Below, piece by piece: positions 7,728-14,250 of a stretch of DNA of 24,573 nucleotides. Position 1 is the stretch's first letter; each line of letters begins with the position of its first letter. Both the position numbers and the translations under genes were made by a program. This DNA comes from Chloroflexota bacterium. GTDB lineage: Bacteria > Chloroflexota > Limnocylindria > Limnocylindrales > CSP1-4. Under the pieces are notes generated by a model. It searched no databases and was not told where the DNA came from. It saw only the letters and a list, made by a program, of their open reading frames with translations. The DNA is taken from contig JAJYGO010000261.1 of NCBI GenBank assembly GCA_021785115.1, positions 1 through 24,573 of the forward strand, read 5' to 3'.

Positions 7728-8864
7728 GTGCCTGACGATCAGATCCGGCTGCTCGTCGTCGAAGATGTGCCCCAGGTCGCGCAGCACATCCGGGAGCTCG
7801 TGACCGCCAGCCCGCACGTGAAGCTCCTCGACGTCATGCGGGACGGACGGACAGTCGTCGACGCGGTGGCGCAGCTGCGCCCGGACGTCGTGCTGGTGGA
7901 TGCGCTCCTGCAGGGCCGCATCGGCGGGCTCGATGTCGCCGACCAGATCCGCACGGCGGGCTTCCCGGCGGCCGTCATCGTGCTCACCGTGCCACAACGC
8001 CCGGTGGCCGTCGCCCCGGAGCGCGGCATCGACGGCGTCCTCTCGATGCCCTTCAGCGGGTACGAGCTGATCAACCTGCTGCAGAGCGCCCTCCAGGTTC
8101 GGCGTTCGGCTGACCCCTCCCTGTCGTCGATGATGCTGGGCGTCTTCGCCCCCAAGGGCGGCGTCGGAAAGACCACGCTTGCGCTGAACCTGGCCGTGGC
8201 GCTGCAGCAACACGCGGGTGCGCGCACCGTGCTGGTGGACGGGAGCCTGCAATACGGCGACCTTCGCGCGCTGCTCAAGGTCGCCGCGGACGCGCCGTCC
8301 ATCCTGGATCTTCCGACCGACCGGATCCAGGAGACCGACCTGGCGGAGGTCCTGTGGCGCGATCCGTCGGGGATCGACATCCTGCTCGCGCCGCCGCGCA
8401 TCGAGATGGCGGACATGGTGACCGCGCGCGACGTCGAGAAGGTGCTCTCGCTGCTGCGCCGCGTGTACCCGGTGTCGGTGATCGACCTGCCGGCGAACCT
8501 CAGCGACATCACCCTGGCCTTCCTGGACGCCGCGGACGTGATCCTGCAGGTGCTCACGTACGACTACACGACGCTCCGGAACACCGTCGCGGTGGGCGAG
8601 ACGTTCCGGGCCATCGGGTACCCCGCCTCGAAGATCCAGTACGTGCTGAACCGCTCGGATTCGTCCGGCGGCATGGACCCGGCGGTCATCGAGTCGGCCA
8701 TCGGCCGCTCACCCGATCACACGGTGGTGAGCGACGGGCGTCTCGTGGTCGAGGCGAACAACCAGGGCGTCCCGTTCGTGCTCTCGGCACCGGGAACTCC
8801 GATCAGCGGCGATCTCCGCCGCATGGCGGAGGCGCTGCGGCGGCCGGTGGCGGCCCGGGCCTGA
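7728..8864 (+). CDS. receiver-ParA/MinD fusion (CpaE/TadZ-like) with intact Walker A and degenerate receiver
   Basis: 378 residues. The receiver domain (5-122) has the acidic pair E12/D13, phospho-acceptor D58 and T87. The invariant lysine before PF is methionine (SMPF, M107), so normal phosphorylation chemistry is doubtful. The ATPase domain (about 137-370) has the deviant Walker A KGGVGKTT with K143 and K148, a VLVDGSLQYGD segment and the Walker B-like VIDLPANL. CpaE/TadZ proteins of this build localise Tad pilus machinery at the pole; no other Tad genes are in the window, so that role is only inferred. The start is GTG at a probable leaderless promoter. A truncated murI follows three bases after the stop. 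Confidence 0.88.
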   Translation: MPDDQIRLLVVEDVPQVAQHIRELVTASPHVKLLDVMRDGRTVVDAVAQLRPDVVLVDALLQGRIGGLDVADQIRTAGFPAAVIVLTVPQRPVAVAPERGIDGVLSMPFSGYELINLLQSALQVRRSADPSLSSMMLGVFAPKGGVGKTTLALNLAVALQQHAGARTVLVDGSLQYGDLRALLKVAADAPSILDLPTDRIQETDLAEVLWRDPSGIDILLAPPRIEMADMVTARDVEKVLSLLRRVYPVSVIDLPANLSDITLAFLDAADVILQVLTYDYTTLRNTVAVGETFRAIGYPASKIQYVLNRSDSSGGMDPAVIESAIGRSPDHTVVSDGRLVVEANNQGVPFVLSAPGTPISGDLRRMAEALRRPVAARA

Positions 8865-8867
8865 CGC

Positions 8868-8954
8868 GTGGGCGACCCCCGGCCCATCGGCCTGTTCGAT
8901 TCGGGCGTCGGCGGCCTCACCGTTCTTCGCGACGTGGCGGCAGGACGTGGATGA
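8868..8954 (+). pseudogene. murI: truncated glutamate racemase, N-terminal stub
   Basis: Starting at GTG, three bases after the preceding stop, the frame reads PIGLFDSGVGGLTVLRDV and stops after 28 codons. P-I-G-x-F-D-S-G-V-G-G-L-T-V-L-R is the strongly conserved N-terminus of MurI. The catalytic-cysteine regions are absent, and none of the following 550 bases encodes more of the enzyme in any frame I could recognise. A deletion or recombination end near 8940 is the simplest explanation. D-glutamate supply would need an intact copy elsewhere. Confidence 0.8.
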
Positions 8955-9500
8955 ACGGCCTCCGTGGCCTGTTCGGGCGCGTCGGGGCTCCCGGTTTGGC
9001 TGCCCATCGGCTCTGAGCCGACGAGGGAGTGGCGGCGAGGCCTCGCGGATGTCGATAGGGAGGCTCGGAGTGGCCGCCCCGTAAGCGGCAGTACCGCACG
9101 GCGAATGGGCCCCTCGAAGGGTCCAGAACCCCGGACACGGGCTGTGATTCGCCAATTCGCTGGCGTCGCTCCGAACCGGGTGATTCCAATGGCATCTGGG
9201 CGGGGCGATCCTCCTGGCGACGTGCCTGGCAGCGCAGGCCGTGCGCGGTCAGGCGGGTGGCGCGCCGGCCAGGCCCGGGTCGCGGGGTTGGTGCATTTGC
9301 GGGCCACGGTCGACGTGACGGCACCCCACGCTTCGATGTCTTGGACGGCGATCGGACCGAACGCCGTTGGCTACGCGCCTCGCAGTTGCTCACGTGCGTC
9401 CCTCTCCACGCCGCTCCCCACCTTGCCGGGCCGCGGCGCCGGTCCGAGCCGCCCGGATGATCCAGTCTGCCGGCCGCACTCCGATGGCACTCACGCGTCC
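8955..9500. other. gene-free region between convergent genes
   Basis: 546 bases downstream of both the murI stub and the second receiver-ParA gene. No recognisable protein or RNA gene was found. It contains the hairpin at 9106-9125 and looks like debris at a deletion junction. Confidence 0.5.
9106..9125. terminator. possible stem-loop between convergent genes
   Basis: TGGGCCCCTCGAAGGGTCCA can form a 7-bp stem (one G-U pair on the plus strand) with a 6-base loop. No U-tract follows. Confidence 0.22.
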
Positions 9501-10733
9501 CTAGCGTGCAGCGGCGTCCGCCACCTGCGGGCCAGGAGCCTCGCCCGGTCGCATCCCGCTCTTCAGCCGCTCGTCGAGCAGCTCGCTGAGCGCCCGAAAT
9601 CCCTTCGCCAGATCGCTGGTGGGCCGCGACTCCACGATCGACACACCTCGATCGGCCGCGTCTCCGGCCTGCGGATCACTCGGGAGCAGCAGATCGAACG
9701 AGCGCCCCAGGGCGCGCTGCGCGTCGCCGGTGCCGATGTGTCCCCCGCTCGTGCGGTTGCCCACGAGCACGATCCGCTCTGATGCGAGGTCGAGCCGCTC
9801 CAGGAGCGCGAGGAACGCGTTGGCCGCGCTGATGCTCGAAAGCGCCAGGGTGGTGACGAGCACGATGACGTCGGCGCGCTCGATCAAGGTGAGCGCGTGG
9901 TCGGTCAGTTGCGCGGGGGTGTCCGCCAGGGTCACCCCGAAGCGCGACGCGAACGCGTCGATCGCGCTGCCAAGGAGCGCTCGGCTGATGCGGTCCGCGT
10001 CCTCGGGACGGCGCGGCGAGATGAGCGCGTGCACGCCGCCCGGCAGTCGCACCAGCGCCCGCTCGAACAGGTCGGGGTCGACGATCTCGCCGTCGCCGGC
10101 CACGTCGACGAGGGTGAGTTGGTCGCGGGGCGCGTTGAGTCGGATGCCGATGTCGCCGAACTGCAGGTGGCCATCGAGGAGTCCTACCGGTTGATCGGAG
10201 CGGGCCGCGAGGGCGATCGCCGTGTTGATGGCGATGGTGGTGCGTCCGATTCCGCCGCGCGGCCCCGCGACGGTGACCAGCCGGCCAGGCGCCGCCGGCA
10301 CGATGGCTGGGGCCGGCGAGGACGGGACCTGCCGTTCGCGATTGGCCCGCCCGTGCGCGTAGGCGCTGCGAATGACCGCCGCCACTGCCTCGGCCGAGAA
10401 GGGCTTCTCCAGGAACTCGGACGCTCCGGCGAGCATCGCCCGATGGATGTACTCACGCTCGCCCTGCACGCTGAGCATCACGACGCTGGCCGATGGGACA
10501 TCCGCCAGTAGCCGCTCGGTCGCCACGATCCCGTCCATGCCCGGCATGTTGATATCCATCAGCACGACGTCGGGCACCAGCGAGCGCGCGAGCTCAATCG
10601 CCTCCGGGCCCGAGGTGGCCGTGCCGACCACCTCGAGGTCGGGCTCCATGTCGAAGAGACGTGACAGGTGGAGGATGGTCTCCTCGATGTCGTCCACGAG
10701 GAGCAGGCGGATGGGCGGGACCGGGGCGGCCAT
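9501..10733 (-). CDS. receiver-ParA fusion (CpaE/TadZ-like) with intact receiver and degenerate Walker A
   Basis: 410 residues from ATG 10733, with GAGGG nine bases upstream. A longer frame from 10904 adds a low-complexity Arg/Pro stretch and is rejected. The receiver (8-125) is canonical: D14/D15, D60 in LMDINMPGMDG, S88 and K110 in EKPF. After a Pro/Ala linker, the ATPase domain (about 151-390) has GPRGGIGRTT where the family has KGGxGKT. Both the signature lysine and the P-loop lysine are arginine (R159, R164), so ATP hydrolysis is probably lost or altered. LLDGHLQFGD and TLADTPAQL retain the other acidic residues. It is the parent of the fragment at 7241-7395. Role inferred: phosphorylation-controlled localisation partner of the 7728-8864 protein. 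Confidence 0.88.
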   Translation of the reverse strand: MAAPVPPIRLLLVDDIEETILHLSRLFDMEPDLEVVGTATSGPEAIELARSLVPDVVLMDINMPGMDGIVATERLLADVPSASVVMLSVQGEREYIHRAMLAGASEFLEKPFSAEAVAAVIRSAYAHGRANRERQVPSSPAPAIVPAAPGRLVTVAGPRGGIGRTTIAINTAIALAARSDQPVGLLDGHLQFGDIGIRLNAPRDQLTLVDVAGDGEIVDPDLFERALVRLPGGVHALISPRRPEDADRISRALLGSAIDAFASRFGVTLADTPAQLTDHALTLIERADVIVLVTTLALSSISAANAFLALLERLDLASERIVLVGNRTSGGHIGTGDAQRALGRSFDLLLPSDPQAGDAADRGVSIVESRPTSDLAKGFRALSELLDERLKSGMRPGEAPGPQVADAAAR

Positions 10734-11193
10734 CGCTACGCGCCCTCGACGTGGAGACGGCGCCAGCGCCAGGGCAGCGCGACGTGAGCACGGGCGGCCC
10801 GCGTCGAGAGGACGCCGTGGTGCGTGAACCGCCGGCACCGGTGGGTCTCCACCGCCTTCGTGCCCAACATCACCGCTCAGCCTCCGCATCCTCGGCCAGA
10901 ACAACGCGATCTCGTCCGCCAGAGCCTACTCCGCCATTCCAGTCTGGCTTCCGACGCCCGCCCGACGGGGCGCGCTCACTGCATGCCCAGGACCACGGTG
11001 GGCTCCCCTGGCCGTGCGGACGGCGGGCGGTGGGCCACGTCGCGCAGTGCGACAAGCGTCGCCTTTGGAATGCGCTCCATGGGCCAGCCGATCCACGAGC
11101 GAAGGGCCGGCAGAGAGCCGCCCGGCACCCGGATGACTGGCCGCCGGCTCGCCACCTGCGGACTGACCGACGGCGACGCCGTTTGCTACTCTC
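10734..11193. other. divergent intergenic region
   Basis: 460 bases between the divergent receiver-ParA and GGDEF genes. No gene recognised. Near its right end TGCTACTCT (11184-11192) resembles an extended -10 element. Confidence 0.45.
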
Positions 11194-12504
11194 GTGACCA
11201 TCACCGTCCGCGGCCCTGGTGCTCGGTTCGGATCCTTCCAGAGGAGCCTGTCAGGGTCAGGTGTCGCGCCCCAAGCCGTGGTGGCAACCCGGCGCACCAC
11301 CCTGAAGCCATGGGGGTCCCCACCCATCGCCGAGATCCTTCCGCCGAAGAACCTCCCGGGCCCCGGGGTGTCGGTGCGCCAGCACCCTCGGTTCCGCGTG
11401 GCCCAGGCGCGCGCGTTGCAGAGCGCGCTGTTCCGATCGACCCTCCTGCTCGCCGTCGCATCGATCGCCAGCGGCGCTCCCCTGGTCTGGCTGTATCCGC
11501 GAGAAGGCTCGGCGCTGGCCATCGTCGGAGCAGTCGAGGCGGCGATCTGGGCGGGGCTCGCGCTCCTCATCCGGCGCGCCGCTCGTCGATACCTCGCACC
11601 CCTCGCCGCGTGCTGTGCGCTGCTCGTGCTGCCGGGCCCCCTGCTGACCATCGCGATGCTGCCGGCGCAGTACGCCACGACGCTCGCCTACCTCGTCGTG
11701 ATCCCGCTCGCGGTTGCCCTCTTCGTCCCCTGGGACGCAAGGGCGCACGCGCTGTGGCTCGTCCTGTACGTCGGCGCTGGCGCCGGCTTTGCGCGCTCCC
11801 CGTGGGCGGCAGCACTCACGACCGACCAACGGCTCGGGCTCGCCATCGCTCTCGCTGGCGCCGGTCTCGCCAGTTTCGGCGGCCAGCGCTTGCTGCAACA
11901 GGCCCGAGAACGGGAGTTCGCCGAGCACCTGCGGCTCCGCGCGCTCAATGCGCTCGCCCGGACGCAAGGTGCCGAGCTGAAGGCGCTCAACCGCGAGCTG
12001 GCCGAGAGCGCCCGGATCGATCCCCTCACGGGTCTCTTCAACCGCCGGCAACTCTCGGAGGACCTCGTCGTCCTGTGGGATCGCCACGTGCGCTATGGTC
12101 ACGAGTACGCCGCCGTTCTGCTCGACCTCGACCACTTCAAGGCGCTGAACGACCAAGCTGGCCATCTGGCCGGAGATGCGACGCTGCGCTCCGTGGCGGA
12201 TGCGCTTCATGCCGGGACACGACCGGGCGACCGCGTGTACCGCTTCGGCGGCGAGGAGTTCCTCGTTCTCCTTCCGGAAGCCTCCGCTGACGCTGCCCGG
12301 GCCGCCGCCGAACGCCTCCGGCAGGCCGTGGGCGCACTGGCGATCACTCATCCCGATAACGGCCCGTTGCGCACCCTGACGATCAGCGCCGGCGTCGCCC
12401 TCATGTCGACCGAGATGGACGCCACCGTCGACGATTGGCTCCGGCGGGCGGACGCCGCGCTCTATCGGGCAAAGGCGGAAGGGCGCAATCGCGTCGACGG
12501 TTGA
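11194..12504 (+). CDS. membrane diguanylate cyclase (GGEEF)
   Basis: 436 residues at most. The N-terminal 70 residues are low-complexity. Roughly residues 79-235 contain several hydrophobic membrane segments of no family I can name. A short coiled coil follows, then the GGDEF domain: DPLTGLFNRRQL, LLDLDHFKALND, GGEEF at 352-356 and RxxD inhibitory site RPGD at 343-346. A c-di-GMP synthase regulated by membrane input is expected. The start is uncertain. An extended -10-like element (11184-11192) would place transcription after GTG 11194, so a later GTG such as 11368 or 11374 may be used; none has a convincing ribosome site. Confidence 0.85.
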   Translation: MTITVRGPGARFGSFQRSLSGSGVAPQAVVATRRTTLKPWGSPPIAEILPPKNLPGPGVSVRQHPRFRVAQARALQSALFRSTLLLAVASIASGAPLVWLYPREGSALAIVGAVEAAIWAGLALLIRRAARRYLAPLAACCALLVLPGPLLTIAMLPAQYATTLAYLVVIPLAVALFVPWDARAHALWLVLYVGAGAGFARSPWAAALTTDQRLGLAIALAGAGLASFGGQRLLQQAREREFAEHLRLRALNALARTQGAELKALNRELAESARIDPLTGLFNRRQLSEDLVVLWDRHVRYGHEYAAVLLDLDHFKALNDQAGHLAGDATLRSVADALHAGTRPGDRVYRFGGEEFLVLLPEASADAARAAAERLRQAVGALAITHPDNGPLRTLTISAGVALMSTEMDATVDDWLRRADAALYRAKAEGRNRVDG

Positions 12505-12550
12505 GCCGGCCCTCCGGGGACTGCGAGGCCGTACGGGTTCGAGAGGGTCG

Positions 12551-12573
12551 GGGTGGCTTGCCACGGGCCACCC
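12551..12573. terminator. stem-loop between convergent GGDEF and CAP genes
   Basis: Perfect 7-bp stem GGGTGGC/GCCACCC with a 9-base loop, 46 bases after the cyclase stop and before the 3' end of the convergent CAP gene. It could serve both directions. No U-tract. Confidence 0.4.
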
Positions 12574-12746
12574 TGATCAGCCGGGAGGATCGGGCGGCGC
12601 GCGAGCCCCTGCCTGACCGTTGGCCAGGAACCCTTCCGCGACCGCACGGTCAGACGACCCGCTCGAGGGGGCCCACACACCACTGCCGGCGTCGTCTTCG
12701 CGCGCGGGGCTCGGGACATTCAACGGGAAACGGCACCCGGGCGGGG

Positions 12747-13619
12747 TCAGATCGAGCCAGGCCGCCCGAACATCGCCGACAGCAGCGACTCGAGCAGGCC
12801 CGGCGGCGGCGCGTCGTTCACGACCCGCTGGCTGATCCCACCCGCTGGCGTCGAGGCGGGCGAGCTCGTGGGCTGGGCCGGGGGCTCGGGCTGGACGTGG
12901 GTGCCGGCCGGGGCGAGGTCAATGGGCGTGGGCGTGACGGTGGGGCTCGGGCTCGGAGTCGGCGGTCGGGTCGCGACCGGGGCCGGGCGTGCGGTCGAGG
13001 CAGGGTGCGGAGTCGAGGCAGGGTGCGGAGTGGAGACCGGGCGCGGGGTCGGGACCGGGGTCGGTCGCGGCGTGGGCGTGGGCGTCGCGGCGGGCTTCGT
13101 CTCCTTGAACAGCACGCAGTACAGGAGCTTCCCGTCGGTGCCCTTGTAGGCGCCGACGCCCATCGAGTCCCAGAGCGCGCCGAGAATGTTCGACCGGTGC
13201 TCGGGCGAGTTCATGAACATCTGCTGGATCATGGCCGTGGCCTGGTCGTCGGCCGCGTCGTCCCAGCCGATGTTCTCGCCGGCGAGCACGTACTGGATCC
13301 CCCGCAGGTCCATGTAGTGGAAGACCTCGTATCCCTGCGGCGGGATCTGGTGCGAGAAGTAGTCGCGCACGGACATGTCCTGCGCCCGCCACTCGGCGAG
13401 CGAATGCAGCTGGCTGTCGTTGCGCAGGGGCGCCAGGCCCGACGCGGCCCGCGCCTGGTTGGTCAACGAGAAGAGCAGGCTCTCGTCCGAGGCGCTGAAG
13501 GTCCCCGCGTCCCACGCTCGCGCGACCTGGGCCGCCGGGATCGCAAACGTCCAGCCGACCATGACCAGCAGGACCGACGCGAGGAGCGCCTGGCGGGCGA
13601 GGCGTCGGAGATGGAGCAT
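12747..13619 (-). CDS. secreted CAP (SCP/PR-1, YkwD-like) domain protein with Pro/Thr-rich tail
   Basis: 290 residues. The N-terminus has basic residues, a hydrophobic stretch (ALLASVLLVMVGWTFAI) and an AxxA-type site near residue 35, indicating export. The CAP domain (about 42-172) contains LTNQARAASGLAPL, HSLAEWRAQDM, a YFSH segment, GENIGW, NSPEHRSNIL and a terminal LYCVLFKE strand, typical of bacterial YkwD-like proteins of unclear extracellular activity. Residues about 175-260 are a Pro/Thr/Ser-rich spacer that includes two exact STPHPA units. The tail ends in a short hydrophobic segment. ATG start with GGAGG 11 bases upstream. The structured leader is listed separately. Confidence 0.87.
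   Translation of the reverse strand: MLHLRRLARQALLASVLLVMVGWTFAIPAAQVARAWDAGTFSASDESLLFSLTNQARAASGLAPLRNDSQLHSLAEWRAQDMSVRDYFSHQIPPQGYEVFHYMDLRGIQYVLAGENIGWDDAADDQATAMIQQMFMNSPEHRSNILGALWDSMGVGAYKGTDGKLLYCVLFKETKPAATPTPTPRPTPVPTPRPVSTPHPASTPHPASTARPAPVATRPPTPSPSPTVTPTPIDLAPAGTHVQPEPPAQPTSSPASTPAGGISQRVVNDAPPPGLLESLLSAMFGRPGSI
12994..13029 (-). repeat. two perfect tandem 18-bp units inside the CAP gene tail
   Basis: Plus-strand 12994-13011 is repeated exactly at 13012-13029. Each unit encodes STPHPA, so copy-number change would keep the frame and alter the length of the extracellular spacer. Confidence 0.8.
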
Positions 13620-14250
13620 GGGGTGCGGAGCCTCCGGGGATGGGACCGGCTACTCGTGCCGATCTACGACTTGAGCCTGGGCTCCGGGGACCCTCCGCAC
13701 AATCGCCCCGTAGTCCGGTCAGGCGACGGCGGGGGTCCGGGGGTGCGCCCGCCATGCGGGTGACGCGGGGCCGCCAGGGCTCGGTGCACGAGGGGTACCG
13801 TCGACGTCGAGGCCGTCACCCGGTTCGTCGCGGCAACACCGCCCAAGCCGCTGTCCCGGGAGGCCGCAGCGGTGGGGCGCGGCGCAGCATAGGACGCTCG
13901 GGCGCATTCCTCCGTGGTGCGCGCGCGACGGCGCGAGGCCTGCCGGGCTCGGCTGGCTCTCCGTGAACGCGCTGCCCGCCGCTCGTCCCGGCCATCCGTG
14001 TACGGGGTAGCTGCACCGGTGACATCCTGGGACGCAAGCGGTGCGCAGGTCCGTCAGGGACGCGAGTCGGAGGAGCACGGAGCGTCAGGACGAACTGGGC
14101 CAAGGCATAACAGGACCCCGCCGCTGAAGTCGTCGCTCCCGCTCGCTCGAGCAAGGCCGGCGAGCCGTTTCCCGGGCCGGCCACGCCCCTCGCCCGCCGG
14201 AGGAAGCACCGCACGACTCACGGTAACCCGTCGGCAGTCCCCCGCGCCCC
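13620..14250. other. gene-free region between CAP gene and MASE1 cyclase
   Basis: 631 bases. Apart from the leader structure at its left end, no gene, tRNA or riboswitch could be supported. It must carry the CAP promoter, which I could not locate. Confidence 0.45.
13623..13700 (-). promoter_or_regulatory. potential structured leader of the CAP gene
   Basis: GTGCGGAG (13623-13630) is the exact reverse complement of CTCCGCAC (13693-13700), giving an 8-bp closing stem just ahead of the start codon. Inside are two copies of the word TCCCCGGAG (minus strand) and a smaller GGCT/AGCC pairing. The Shine-Dalgarno GGAGG lies at the base of the stem. This fits translational control or a terminator; no known riboswitch consensus was recognised. 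Confidence 0.3.

Noticed and set aside
10734..10904. N-terminal extension of the second receiver-ParA gene to 10904.
   Set aside because: The added residues are low-complexity, while ATG 10733 has a good Shine-Dalgarno and begins right at the receiver domain.
14029..14039. GGGACGCAAGC, resembling the core of the GEMM c-di-GMP-I riboswitch, tempting in a c-di-GMP region.
   Set aside because: The other conserved blocks (CAGGGCAAACC before it and the GGTAGCGGGGTTACC-type end) are absent in the right order, and no gene starts suitably downstream.
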